The notes beneath the pieces were generated by a model, which saw only the letters and a program-made list of their open reading frames with translations, was not told the DNA's origin and did no database searches. From assembly GCA_032716605.1 (NCBI GenBank), contig CM064519.1, positions 20,572,348 to 20,636,347 on the forward strand: a stretch of 64,000 nt of DNA. The letters run 5' to 3'. Below, piece after piece: positions 33,567-45,090 of the stretch (position 1 is the first letter of the stretch; every line of letters starts with the position of its first letter). A program made the translations under genes and the position numbers. The stretch comes from Paralithodes platypus. Its lineage: Eukaryota; Arthropoda; Malacostraca; Decapoda; Lithodidae.

Positions 33567-33709
33567 GGGGATTATTTGGTGTAAGAATGGTTGCACTTTT
33601 CTGTAATTGATATGCTTAGGTAACAATAACAGTTTAAATTTACACATAAAAGCATTGTTGTGATATTGGATATGTTGGGAAAGTAAGTGTGTGTGTGTGT
33701 GTGTGTTAC

Positions 33710-34224
33710 TCAGTTACTCAGTTACTTGTTCGTCAAGGGGAATCCACGCAATGCGAGCTAAGCTCATTATTATCGCGCCTCCTTAACTGGGAATGTATTG
33801 CGTGAAATGAATGTTAAGTGTTTTATGTACTGTTGGAATGGCTGTGGATGTGTGTGTAGTCTGTATTTTAGCCAATTGGCGACATCGGGGAAACGACCCA
33901 AGAGGCTTAGGGTGGGATCTGTATGGTACCATTCTCCACTATAAGACGGTACAGTCTCGCCCGAAAGGCTTAGGTAGCCATCAGCTTAGGATGGAACCAT
34001 CATCATATGATTACCCCATCTCGCATTGTACCATTTTTGCCAACCCCAGATGGGACGTCACAACGTCGTTCCACTTATTCCAGGTACATATATACAGCTT
34101 AGCGTGAAACTGAGGCTAACACATGAAAGGGAAGACAAGCCAATTTGTCTCCGCCCGGCCGGGGATTGAACCCCCGACCCCTCGTGTGTGAGACGAGAGC
34201 TTCTACCTACTAGGCTACGGGCGT
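33710..34224 (-). mobile_element. SINE-1, tRNA-derived, full copy
   Basis: The tRNA-like head on the minus strand (34224-34153) begins GCCCGTAGCCTAGTAGGTAG (A-box-like TAGCCTAGTAGG). It has B box GGTTCAATCCC. The body (34150-33710) is colinear with 35640-36127 on the plus strand and ends GAACAAGTAACTGAGTAAC. Length is about 515 bp, long for a SINE. Polymerase III transcription and LINE-dependent spread are inferred. Confidence 0.85.
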
Positions 34225-35340
34225 GTGTGTGGTGTGTGTGGTTGGGGGGTGTGTGTGTGTGGTAGGTGTGTGTGTGGGGTGTCGTGGTTGTGTGTATGTG
34301 TTACAGCGAATGAAGGAGCGATACACAGAATAACCGTCAAATGAATGATGGCTGACGCCGCGTGAAGAGAGGTGTGCCTAAACAAGCAATGAGAAGGTGA
34401 GAGATTGAGAGCGGAGAAGAAATACAGTGCACGTGAGTGAGAGAGAGAGAGAGAGAAGTAAATAAGTGCGTGAGTGAGTGTGAAGGAGTGAGCAGAGAGA
34501 AGGAGTGAGCAGAGAGGAGTGAGCAGAGAGAAGGAGTGAGCAGAGAGGAGTGAGCAGAGAGGAGGAGTGAGCAGAGAGAAGCAGTGAACAGAGAGAAGGA
34601 GTGAGCAGAGGAGTGAGCAGAGAGAAGCAGAAGGAGTGAGCAGAGAGCAGGAGTGAGCAGAGAGAAGGTGTGAGCAGCGGAGGAATTGTGAAACAGAAGA
34701 AGGACGGATGTGACGCAGAGAAGCGAAGGGAATGAGCAGAAAGAAGAAGGATACGTGTGTGAGCAGAGAGGAAGGAGGTGAGCAGCAGAAAGAAGGAGTG
34801 AGCAGAGAGAAGGAGTGAGCAGAGAGAAGCAGAAAGTTTAGAGTATGTTGGAACCGTTAGAGGATGTGAGCAAGAGAGAAGATGTGAGCAGAGTAGAAAG
34901 CAGAAAAGTGAGCAGGAGAGGAGGATAGTGAGCAGAGGCGGAGGACGGTGAGCAGAGAGAAGGGAAGTGAGCAGAGGAGAGAAGCAGGAAGTGGAAAGCA
35001 GAGAGGAGTGCAAAAGAGGTAGAGTAGGAAGTAGGCAGAGAGAAGCAGGAGTGAGCAGAGAGAAGCAGGAGTGAGCAGAGAGGAGTGAGCAGAGAGAAGG
35101 AGTGAGCAGAGAGAAGCAGGAGTGAGCAGAGAGGAGGAGTGTGAAGTGGAAACAGGAGGAGAAGGATAGTGAGCAAGAGAGATAGCAGGGAGTGCGCAGC
35201 AGAGAGGCGATAGGAGCGAGAGAAGGAACGTGTTCGCAGCTTGTTGAGAGAACGAGAGAGAGCGAGAGAGGAGAAGGAGTGAGCAGAGAGAAGCAGGAGA
35301 GAGTAGAAGCAGAGAGCGAGGGTAAGGTAGGTAGGAAGGC
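34225..35340. repeat. GT microsatellite and GAGCAGAGAG minisatellite
   Basis: (GT)-rich sequence at 34225-34300. From about 34430 to 35290 there are dozens of GTGAGCAGAGAGAAGGA and GTGAGCAGAGAGGA units of variable length. A second purine-rich component (AGAGAAGCAGGA) is interspersed. Confidence 0.9.
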
Positions 35341-35454
35341 ACAGGAAATGACTAATTGAGAAATGTTCTGAAGTGTGTGTGTGTGTGTGTGTGTGTGTGA
35401 GGGGTGTAGCGTAGGTGAGGGAAGGGAGGCATGAGGGAGGAGAGGAGAAATAAT

Positions 35455-35572
35455 CTGATTTATTTATATCACTCCCAACACCAAATACCTCCCAATGAAA
35501 TTAATGAAAGCCCGGGATTCGAACCTGGGATACCACATACATAACTTAAACACTCTAACCATTACACACAGC
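35455..35572 (-). mobile_element. SINE-2 copy
   Basis: The minus-strand B box GGTTCGAATCCCGGG and the tail TTAATTTCATTGGGAGGTATT match 49905-50060. The head (near 35572) directly abuts the head of SINE-1 on the other strand. Confidence 0.8.
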
Positions 35573-36127
35573 CCGTAGCCTAGTAGGTAGCGCAGCTTCG
35601 TGCGTCGTATCACACCACGAGGGTGGTCGGGGGTTCAATCCCCAGCCGGCCGGCCGGCCGCCGCCGGGCGGACAAATTGGGCTTGTCTCCTTTCATGTGT
35701 TAGCCTCAGTTTCACCATAGCTGTAAATAGGGTGACCTGGGAATAATGGACGGGACGTTGTGACGTCCCAATCTGGGGGTGGCAAAAATGGGTCAAGGCG
35801 AGATGGGGTTCATATGGTTCACCTTAGCTGATGGGCTTACCTAAAGCCTTCGGGCGAGACGGTACCGTCTATAGTGAGAATGGTACCATACAGGATCCAC
35901 CCTAAGCCTTCGTTTCAGATGTCGCCAATTTGGCTCTAAAATACAGACTACACACCACTACTCCACAGCCCTTTTCAAACAGGTACATAAAACAACCTTA
36001 ACCATGCATTTTCACGCAAATACTATCCCAGTTGAAGGCGGACTCGCGATGCCGCGATAAACCGCGATAATAATGAGCTTAGCTCGCATTGCGTGGATTC
36101 CCCTTGACGAACAAGTAACTGAGTAAC
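35573..36127 (+). mobile_element. SINE-1, tRNA-derived, full copy
   Basis: Head CCCGTAGCCTAGTAGGTAGC with B box GGTTCAATCCC, then GGCCGGCCGG-rich sequence and the body colinear (inverted) with 34150-33710. Landmarks: GGGACGTTGTGACGTCCC (self-complementary), TTCGGGCGAGACGGTACCGTC, and the end GAACAAGTAACTGAGTAAC. A GCCGGCCGG expansion after the head distinguishes it from the minus copy. Confidence 0.85.
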
Positions 36128-36253
36128 CACCAAGACAGTTAAAGGGTAAATACATGACTACTATCTTATATCCATACTTGTGAAATCAGAAACATAATAG
36201 AACAGGAAGATAGGAGGAGATGAAGGGAGGAGATGATGGGAGAAGAAGAGGGA

Positions 36254-36417
36254 GTACTATAGTATGTTCAATAAAAGTAGACCAGAAATCGTGAACCCTA
36301 ACCTCAATAACTAAAATGGGGCTAGAGTGAATGGGCTGTAAATGTCCACACCTATTTCTAGGCCGACTCTTTACATACGCTAGAAATATTAGTTTGATAA
36401 CGAATAGACTATAGTGT
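36254..36417. mobile_element. PAL-5 MITE, diverged
   Basis: ACTATAGTATGTTCAATAAAAG at the left and AACGAATAGACTATAGT at the right form inverted ends. GGGCTGTAAATGTCCACACC in the middle matches 50645-50665. Confidence 0.65.
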
Positions 36418-36423
36418 GTTGAG

Positions 36424-36424
<1 letters not shown>

Positions 36425-36460
<36 letters not shown>

Positions 36461-36770
36461 TTTATTGTTGCATATAACTGTACATACATAGAATACATAT
36501 ATTGAATAAGTACAAATAACATTGATACGCAACAAAGAGGACTTGATACCTAACGTATATATGTCCTAAACATAATATAAAATAGTGTACGTGAGTGTGC
36601 AAAGACAATCAGAAGAGACAGAATAGACATGGAAGACAAAAGGAGATGAAGGGAGAAGGAGAGGAATAAGAGAGAGAGATATGTTCTGAGTGTGGTGTCC
36701 CGAGTTCGAATACCGGGAGAACCATATGCTTTCAATCAAGTGCATTGGGGTTTGTAATTGATGATGAATG
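36425..36770 (+). repeat. (AAT)n and SINE-2 head fragment
   Basis: (AAT)n at 36428-36460. At about 36693-36750, TGGTGTCCCGAGTTCGAATACCGGG with ACCATATGC is a tRNA-like B-box region of SINE-2 type without a clear tail. Confidence 0.6.
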
Positions 36771-37165
36771 TTAAGAACGGGGTGTTACTTAAATAAACAT
36801 GAGTAATTGTGGGTAATGTGAGTGAATGTGCGAAGACAATCAGAACAGAAAAGGAGGAAAGAGGAGATGAAGGAAGAAGGAGAGGAAGAAGATAAGAAGG
36901 AGAGGAGAGAGAGATGAGAGGAATAATCGTGGTATTAAACTTATGACATGGTGAAGTAATGGGTGGGTTCTTGCCTGTCCAAGTGCGAAAACAATCAGAA
37001 GAGAAGAGGGGGGAAAGAGGAGATGAATGGAGAAGGAGAGGAAGAAGATAGATTACGAGTAAATTGAGAAATATACATACATAACAGAAAATGGGTGTAC
37101 ACAAACAATCAGAAGAGAAGAGAAGGGAAAGAGGAGATGAATAGAGAAGGAGAGGAAGAAGAGAG
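36590..37165. repeat. Dispersed direct repeats, about 60 bp
   Basis: A segment with GACAATCAGAAGAGA followed by GGAAAGAGGAGATGAA and GGAGAAGGAGAGGAAGAAG recurs at about 36603, 36833, 36988 and 37107 with varying spacers. Confidence 0.75.
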
Positions 37166-37263
37166 ATCAATGTTGGGATAAATACTATACATAAATAATC
37201 GGGAGTAGTGTAAGTTAGGGTATGAAGACATTTAGAAGAATAGAAGGCAGAGAAAGGGTGATT

Positions 37264-37822
37264 ATGGGGGTAGGGGCTATTTGTTTTGGTCTATTAAGGG
37301 GGGTGACCTGTTTTTGTTCTGTCCTTTTGTATCTTTCTCTGGCTTGTATCCATTTGGCCCCATTCAGCATACTGTTTTAAGACGTTTATTCCACCATTCC
37401 AGGTTGGTCCCCAATGTTTTACTGTGTGAGCGGGTTTAGCGAGCCAGCATATTTTAGGTAGTTTGTTTGACAGCAGGCTTAAATTTGTACCTTTTTTCGA
37501 TTAGGAAACATTTTCTCCGGAGCCGGATTTTTTCATATAATGCTGGCTTCGCTATCGCTGAAAGGAAAGAGAAAAAGAAATCGACAGGTCGACCAGGTAA
37601 GATGGGGGATAAACGTCTTAAAATAGTTTGGCTGAATTGGGGACAAAATGGAATATATAGCCAGAGAAGGAGAGAAAAGGACAGCAATAACAAAAAGCAG
37701 GTCACCCCCCTTAATTCAGTTAATTTTTTTTTTTTTTTAGTTTTGCTAGACCGCCATCAAGCTTAAAAAAACAGCCCCCTAGATAATACATTTGTATATT
37801 TTCCAGTAGAAAAATGTCCCGC
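37264..37822 (-). mobile_element. TTAA-1 MITE interrupted by TTAA-2
   Basis: The left part (GGGGGTAGGGGCTATTTG to GGTCTA) and the right part (from TTCAGTTAATTTTTT at 37715 through CTAGACCGCCATCAAGC to AGAAAAATGTCCCG) are contiguous segments of TTAA-1 once 37294-37714 is removed. Homology ends at the start of hairpin 1. Confidence 0.75.
37294..37714. mobile_element. TTAA-2 foldback element, nested
   Basis: TTAA at 37294-37297 and 37711-37714. Terminal inverted repeats TTAAGGGGGGTGACCTG and CAGGTCACCCCCCTTAA are near perfect. Inside are TTGTATCCATTTGGCCCCAT and its inverted partner, with AGCCGGATT/GGAGCCGG hairpin remnants. No coding capacity. Confidence 0.85.
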
Positions 37823-37924
37823 TCCTCCACAGTTACAGTTAGGGAGATGAGGGGAGTATGGCGAAGGGTTTGAGTGTGCAGATAACGAAAGTGACATTTG
37901 ACTATATATAAAACGTTATTACTG

Positions 37925-38110
37925 TAGGACCTGCACCTGATTCATCGATACTTAATGGAAGAACATGAAACTAGTATGCCTCTGCGGCCTGCTAATGACA
38001 AGCTTTCACAATGATCAACATATTTGGTCACGAACTCTTCCTAATAGAAGAGTAATCAAGATGGAAACATGTCATTTACAAGCAACTGGAGAGAGAATAG
38101 AGAATTAAAA
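37925..38110. mobile_element. PAL-4 element, diverged
   Basis: GATACTTAATGGAAGAACATG and AACTAGTATGCCTCTGC align with 60617-60655. The order of inner segments is the same, but the inverted ends are poorly kept. Confidence 0.5.
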
Positions 38111-38610
38111 ATATCACAATATATTAAACCAAGAGAGAATTAATTAGTGTGGGCAGCCATATTAATAGACAAATAAACTACAAGGAATAATAAAAAAACA
38201 CAAAAAATAAAGTGAGATGTGAGTAGAATTATAAACAGTAAGAGCGAGAGTGGAGATAATATCGTTGGAAGGATTATTGTCATACAATTTAGTGAGTGCA
38301 GCTGTCACATAGATGAAATCACAATGTATTTTACATTATCATTATTATGTAGATTGTAAAATAAACGTTCGGCAGGGTACAGTATCATCTCGAATCAAAA
38401 ACATTGTCCATTTAGCGATTTGCTTGAATAAAATAAGATAGATATTGAGGTGCGTGTGTGGGGGGGGGGGGAGGGGGGATTGGCACGTACAAAGAATAAC
38501 AAAACAAAAAGGTTAAATAAAACATGAACAAGGAAGGCACATACATTTTGAGAAACCATAAAATAGCTAAAGTACAATGCACATTGAAACAATACATTTA
38601 GGACTAACAA
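38111..38610. other. Unassigned AT-rich sequence
   Basis: A G-run at 38460-38478 is the only feature. No gene or known repeat recognised. Confidence 0.4.
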
Positions 38611-38757
38611 AATAGTTGATATCTACAATGATATCGGAGACGAAGAGGCGGAGAGGGAGGAGGAAGAGGAGGAGTGATGAGGAGCGGAGGTGGGGGAGGA
38701 TGAGAGATTCTGGGCGAGAGGAGAGCGGGAGGGAGGAGTGCTACGAGAGGAGAGAGA

Positions 38758-39690
38758 GTACCAAAGGACAGTACCAAAGGAAAATCACAGCAACAACATA
38801 TCTAGTGGACCCTTCTAGGTTGCTTGTCCTCCCAAAACAACCCTGAGGATCAAGTGTCCAAACAGTGGTTTAGGAGTGGGTAAGGGGAAACATTGGAAAG
38901 GGAATTACTGCCCTGGAACTAATGTCATCCGTGGAAGGATTAGGAAGTTAGTAGGGGACAGATGGGTGTAGTTAAATGATGAGGGGGATAAAATAAAAGT
39001 TATTTCATTTACTACAAACGCAGTCAGTCGCGGGTTTTGATGCGAGGATATTTGGTCTAGGCGGAGTTTAAATGACACAACGGTGGATGATCAGTCCTAT
39101 AACGTTTCGGGAGGATAAAGCACCATTGCCACAAGTTGACAAACTCGATTGAAGAAAGAAAGAATTTCTTAAGATTCGTATTTGTTGGAGTTTAAATAAG
39201 ATTTTTACCAAATTTTTGCCAAAACCCGTTTCCCCGCTGTGTAATTAGATTGGTTCGATAGTGAGAGTACTTACTACAGTTTCATCATTGTTCGCGATGC
39301 CTTTGGATGGATTTTGAACCACTGAATTAAGTCCACCTCTTAATCTGCGCTGGGGTTTGTTTTGTAAAGGGAAAGAATAGATTTAATTCTTTTAAAGAAC
39401 GCTCTTCGTATGGGTTTGTTCATTTAGGCTAGGTATTCATTGTGGTAACTCCCCCCCCCCCACGACCTTACGTTTGACAAACTCGTTCTAGCTTGTTTAT
39501 ATCTTTTTGCGTAATAAGGGCAACCAGGATTGAACGCAGTATTTCCAGGAAGAGGGTTCGGAACTAAGAGGAATTGTAAAGGGTTAGGATAACTTCTTTT
39601 TTATGGCTCAAATGCCTGCCTTATAAAGCCAATTATTTTGTTTGCCTTTTATAACAAAACTTGAAACACTTGTTTGACATCGGTTTTAGA
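38758..39690 (-). pseudogene. CR1-like LINE ORF2 C-terminal half and 3' end
   Basis: On the minus strand, starting near 39690, shifting frames give ANKIIGFIRRAFE, then EVILTLYNSLVRTLLLEYCV, then PLLRKDINKLERV. Further down come IQWFKI-like and DETVV-like pieces, then VNLW at about 39130. This is the known order at the C-terminal end of CR1-type ORF2. The 3' end (39000-38758) matches 24713-24900 and finishes with two diverged TTTGGTACTC-type tail units. Stops and frameshifts are frequent. A C-run at 39449-39461 interrupts it. Confidence 0.8.
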
Positions 39691-40093
39691 AGAGAGAGAG
39701 GAGAGAGGCGGATGAACGAGAGGAGATCGAGAGAAGGAGAGGCTGGTTAGGTGGACGGAGATGGGAGGGAGAGAGGAAGATGGGTAGAGGATGTGTGCTG
39801 ATATTGAGAGGGGAGGTGGCGCGAGTTGACGGAGAAGAGAGTAGGATGAGGAGACTCTGGAGAAAGGGGAGGGAGAGAAGGATTGGGATAGAGAGGATTC
39901 TTAGAGAGCGATGAGACCCTTTGCGGCAGAGAGAGAGAAGAGGAGAGAGAGACTTCGAAGAGGAGGGATACAAAGAGGAGGATACGTGGGGGCGGGGATA
40001 AGATGGAGTGGGGATAAGATATATATTAAACAACAAACACTGATGAAAAACGTGAGAGACTGAGAGGGTGCAAGAGGAAATGACATCAGGTAA

Positions 40094-40131
<38 letters not shown>

Positions 40132-42472
40132 GGAGCGGATGGAGTGGTTGAGAGGAAGAAGAGATAGAGAGAGAGAGCGTGAGAGAGATGAGAGAGTGAG
40201 GGGCGGAGATGACGAGTGAGAGATGATATGGAGCTTATGAGAGAGAGAGAGAGAGAGAGAGAGGAAATGACAACATGAAGTAGAGATGAAGAGATACCGC
40301 AATCTCAGGGGAAATTGGGGGTGGTTCGGTAGGCAGGACAAGGGTTTGTAATATTTTTTGGGTGTTTTAAAACGTTGAACCCAAGGTACAGTTATATGCA
40401 TCGAACAAAGATGAATAACCACCCCCCCTTTAAGGGCTGAAGGGACTGAAGGGAAAGAGATACAGAACGAAAGAGAGCAGAACAGAAGCTGAATAACGAG
40501 ACATATAACGCAAGATACGGAGAGTAAAGAAAAAGGATTTGAGTTAGGCAAGTACTTGTATAGCAAACCTGCATAAAGTAACAATAAAAGACAAACATAA
40601 GATATGAGATGAAAGTACGAAATGCAAATTGAGAAAAGCAAAGGGAAAATATGGTTTATGGTGACTTTTAGAAGGGAAAACAAGAACTCATGAAAATAGC
40701 ATAGCACGCAAACAGAGTTTTTGTAAGAGAGAGAGAGAGAGAGAGAAGATGAGAGCGATGAGGATGGAGAACGAGAGAACTAGGGAGAGCGAGAGAAGAA
40801 AGAGTTTGAGAGGAGAGAGACAGAGAGAGATAGGACGAGGAGATGCGAGAAGATTGAGCGAGGTGGAGAGAAGGATGAGAGAGAGCGCGAGAAGTGGACG
40901 ATGAGAGAGCGGGAGGAGAGAGCATGGGAGAGGCGAGAGGAAGTTGTACACTGGGACGAAGAGAGGAGAGAAAGGGAGAGAGAGAGAGGATGGAGAGAGA
41001 TGAGGAAGGAGCGGAGAAAGAGATAGAGGTAGAGAGAAAGACGAGAGAGAAAGAGAGATCGGAGAGAAGGAGAGAGAGACAGATGGAGATGGAAGGAGAT
41101 GTGAGAAGAACGGTGGTGGGGCCAGGATTTCACTAATAAATCTTAACTATGCCATCGCCAGTTTAAAGTTTATAGAGTTTGGGATAAATTTATGATGGTG
41201 GGCGGGGCGGTCTTTGTGGGGAGGTGGGGGGGGGGGAGAGGAGAAAGAGGAGGGAGAGAAAAAAAGAAGAGGGAAAAGAAGAAAAAGATATGATAGAAGA
41301 ATGAAAAGAGGAGGGGAGATACGAAGATGGAAAAGAAGAAAAAGAGATGAGAGAGGAATGAAAAGAAAGGGAGGGGGGGGGGAGATAAGAAGAAGGGGAG
41401 AAGAAAGAACAGAGAGGGGGGGGGGAGGAAACGAGGGAAACCGAGAGGGGGAAAGGGAAGAAGAAAAATAGTATTGAGAGAGAATGAAAAGGGAGGGGGA
41501 GATAAAGACAGAGAAGATGCGAAGGAGAACGAGATGATGAGGGGAGGGATGATAAGAAGAGGGGGAGAAGAAAGAGATGATGGAGGAGAAAGAGGAGGAA
41601 GGGGAGGAAACGAAGGGGAAGAAACAAAGGAGATGAGAGGAGAAAGAGAAGGAGAGAAAAGAAGAGGAAGAAACAAAGGCGCTGTGAGGGGAAATAAGAG
41701 AAAGGGGAGAAAAGAAGAGGAAGAAACAAAGGAGATGAGAGGGGAAAGAGAAAGGGAGAAAAGAAGAAGGGAAGACCGAGATGGAGGAGAGGGGAAAGAG
41801 GAAGAGGGGAGGGAGAGGAGGAGAAAGAAATAAAGAGGGGAGAAAAAAAGAGGGGAAGAGGAAAGAGATGAGAGGAGAAAGAGAAGGGAGACAAGAAAAG
41901 AAACCCAGAGAAAAAGAAAAGGGGAAGAAGAAATTTAGATGATACGGAGAAAGAGGGGGGAAAGAAAGGCAGTGCAGTGAATCAAAAGAGGCAGAAAGGG
42001 GAGGATAGGGAAAATTAGGATAGGGGAATAAGAAGGAGAAAAAGAGGAGAAAGAAAAAGAGGTGGGGAATAATAAATTAGGAAACAAGACATGAAGGAAA
42101 TGAGTACGAGGCACATAATACTGTATAAAGGAAAATATATAAGAAAATTAAAAGAGGAAGAAAGGACCAAAATAAAGAATTGAGGGCGGACGCGAGACAA
42201 AAAGAAAGGAGGGGAAACAAATCAGAATAGAAGTGGAGGAAAAGGAAGGAAGGAGAGATTCGAGCGATGGGAAAGAAGAGAGGAGGAGAGAGAGGAGGAG
42301 AGATGGGGAGGAGAACGAAAGATTGAGGGGAGGAAGAGAGAGACGAGAGAGGAGCGGGGAGGAGAGAGAGAGGAGAAAGGGAGAGGAGAGGAGAGGTTAG
42401 GGAGGAGAGGAGGAGAAGAGAAGAGGTGATTATTCTGCGACGGCGGAACGGTGAGCTGGTGAGAGGAGGGAA

Positions 42473-42503
<31 letters not shown>

Positions 42504-43060
42504 AATAAAGGGAGGAATAATAACAAGGATAACGGGAGGTGAGGAGAGGAAAGGGAGGTAGGAAGAAAGGAAGGGGAGAATAGGGCAAAGGAGAGAAAGG
42601 AAAGTTAGAAACAAGAAGAACTGGATAAGAGGTGAAAAAGGGGAGACGCAGAAGAGAAAGAAAGCAAGAAAAGAAGAGAAAGAAGGGGAGAGGGAGGAAT
42701 CGGAGAGCAGAGAAAGATTAGGAAACAAGACGAACGGGAACGGAGAAGGGGAAAAAATTAGGAGGGTGCAGACAGAGAAGGAAGAAAAAGAAGAAAGGGA
42801 GGAAAAAGAGATAAGAGAAATATATAAGCAAGACGAAGTTAAACGGGGGGGGGGGAGAACAGACGGAGAGAAGGTGGAAGAAGAAGATAGAAGCAAGAAG
42901 AACAGGAGAAGAGGTGATAAAGGGAGGAACGCAGAAGAGAAGGAAGAAAGGGAGGGGCAAGATAAAAGGGTAAAAGCAAGAACAATGGGATAAGGTGAAA
43001 TAGAAGAGAAGAGAAGGAAGGGAGGGCAAGAGAGGAGTGAGATTGATGGACTTGATATGT
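39691..43060. repeat. 3.3-kb purine-strand region with (AG)n islands
   Basis: Mostly GA-rich: (AG)n at 40098-40128, 40238-40262, 40728-40745 and 42477-42502. Long GAGAGG/GAAAGAAG stretches fill 40720-43040. Less biased sequence at 40265-40720 has no recognised gene. Leu/Ser-rich minus frames here are compositional. Confidence 0.85.
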
Positions 43061-43460
43061 TTATTATGCACCAAAGATATAGAGGCACATAAACGATCAT
43101 AGCTTGGATCTCATAACTCACCGGCTAACAGAAGGGGGTGATACAAATAAAGATAGGTGGGTAGAAGAAGGGCTATTGAAAAGGAAAGGTGACCGAAAAG
43201 AAGATAATGGGTAAACAAGAAGGAAGAGGAACAGGAAGATAATGAAAGGGAACGGAGGAAGAAGTGGAGATGATAGGTAATTATTGAGTCGAATAAATGA
43301 ATGAAAAGGGTGAACATGAAAGGAGAAGGATGGAAAGGGGAAATGGATGATTATAGTTGGATGAAGGAAGAAACGAAAACACAAGAAAATGGGAGCGGGG
43401 CAGTAATCTGTAGATACTACTACTACTAAGAAAGAATCAGCGTAGTCTGCAACATTTATG

Positions 43461-43737
43461 GTTAAAAACACATGTGCAGATAATATGGTCCCAGGTTTAT
43501 TCAACGTTTCGCCTTCTACGGCCTCTTCAGGAATACAACATATTGTTCATGCGGTATCTTATTTCTTTCCATTTCATATTGCTACACCAATAATTTCATT
43601 TTGTTTAGTTGTTTTCTCAGAGCTTGGACTATATATAAGTTGACTGTATTTCCATATATGTTGTATTCCTGAAGAAGCCGCAGAAGGCGAAACGTTGAAT
43701 AAACCTGGGACCATATCTGCATATGTGTTTTTTACCA
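43461..43737. mobile_element. Foldback element with Penelope-like/hammerhead-like arms
   Basis: Arms of about 82 bp (43461-43542 and 43655-43737) are inverted copies with few differences. Each contains, reading outward on its own strand, CCTGAAGA, a GCC-loop-GGC stem, GAAACGTTGAATAAACC, then TGGGACCATAT. The spacer is about 112 bp. (ACT)n microsatellite lies on both sides. CTGAAGA...GAAAC resembles the conserved core of hammerhead ribozymes found in Penelope-like elements, but one extra base separates the core from the stem, so the ribozyme reading is only a suggestion. Confidence 0.6.
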
Positions 43738-43994
43738 CTACTACTACTACTACTACTAATAATAATAATAATTTGAGTGGTCAACCCTGTAAGTCTTTCA
43801 GTAAACTGCCATGGGTTGTCCTTCTTACAAGGGATAGGTCTGATTGGGGCATTTTTTGTATGGCCACCCTCATTAAGGGGAGTAAGGCGTCTGGTAATAG
43901 ATAAGATAGATAGACACGACCTCGTAGTGTTAGAGTTAAGGGCAAAGCAATTAAGGACACCCAGAGGACAAGATTATGGAAAGAAAGTACATTA

Positions 43995-44208
43995 TTGACC
44001 CCTTCACCACCATGACCTAATTTTCATCATATTCTGGTTACCAATATACGATTATCTTTAGTATATAATCTACCTCTAGGACTCATATGGCTAAATACGA
44101 TCTCAATAAACCCTCTGAATAACATAGGTCGTCATGCAACTGTGTAAAATCGTCTATCTTTAGCCAGAATGAAAGTTAAAAAGGCGTCATGGGGGTGAAG
44201 GGGTTAAT
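43995..44208. mobile_element. TTAA-3-like palindromic MITE
   Basis: TGACCCCTTCACCACCATGAC at the left and CGTCATGGGGGTGAAGGGGTTAA at the right are inverted. CAATATACGATTATC and AAAATCGTCTATC are paired inside. Same subgroup as the fragment at 5412. Confidence 0.75.
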
Positions 44209-45090
44209 GAAGAAATACAATGACACACGCAATATATAATAATATCCACAGCCAGAAAGAGGAAACACAAAAGTAAAGAGATTCGGAAGAAAGAGATAGT
44301 AAGGGATCCAAATCTAACATGAAAAAGCACACACACACACAAGGAAAGAGAGCTACTCTCTAGATACCCTTTGTTTACTAATAGCTACGCACCCATATGG
44401 ATCTTTATCGAACCCAACGAGACAGATTATAACCATTGGCATTTACAATAGACCTTAAAACGAAAATCAGGATAGGGAAGAACAAAAAAAGCTGAAGACC
44501 ATTTCAAGCCGAAGCCAGTCACATTCAAAGATCAGAAGTGCCAAAAATATTCAATAGACAAGGATGCAAGAACGATCAATGAATAAGGAGACACAGGTGC
44601 CAATATCATCCAAAAAACGCATGTAACGATGAAAATGCAAACGAATGAAAACAGGAAATAATGAATTGGAAACCATTGACAGCCAAGAGAGGCAACAAGA
44701 ACATTAAAAACAAACGGACACAAACAAAAACACGATAGGCCTACTACTATAATAATCAAGGGCTACAAATACCAAACAAAAAGGGTGCCTAAGTACAAAG
44801 AAAGCAAACACGTAAGCAAGATACAAACAAGAATATATAAACAGGAAACCAAGAGCAGAGGAAACAGGGGTGACAACTACCATAACAGAATACAGAGATT
44901 AAGATTAGATAAAGCATAAGATTACCAAGGGCAGCGGAGGTAACACACACACACACACAACATAATACACATACACCGTCCCTATCACTCACTCTCACAC
45001 TCTCTCTCTCTTTCTCCACATACAAACATACATACATACACACAGACGCAAACGATCTCTTGTCAACACCTCTGGCCACTAGAACCCCAA
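44209..45090. other. Unassigned A-rich sequence
   Basis: (AC)n at 44331-44342 and 44943-44960, (TC)n at 44993-45014. Short frames on both strands lack recognisable motifs. Confidence 0.4.

Noticed and set aside
34153..34224. Functional tRNA gene (also 35573-35645, 6880-6950, 11084-11150)
   Set aside because: A and B boxes are present but the cloverleaf is poor, the heads are fused to repeated bodies, and several copies exist. They are SINE heads.
43469..43740. Confident hammerhead ribozyme annotation
   Set aside because: One base too many beside the stem and no clear cleavage triplet or third stem. Kept only as a suggestion.
44532..44759. Cys/Phe/Val-rich 76-codon minus frame as a small membrane protein
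   Set aside because: It is the complement of an A-rich stretch, without homology or gene context.
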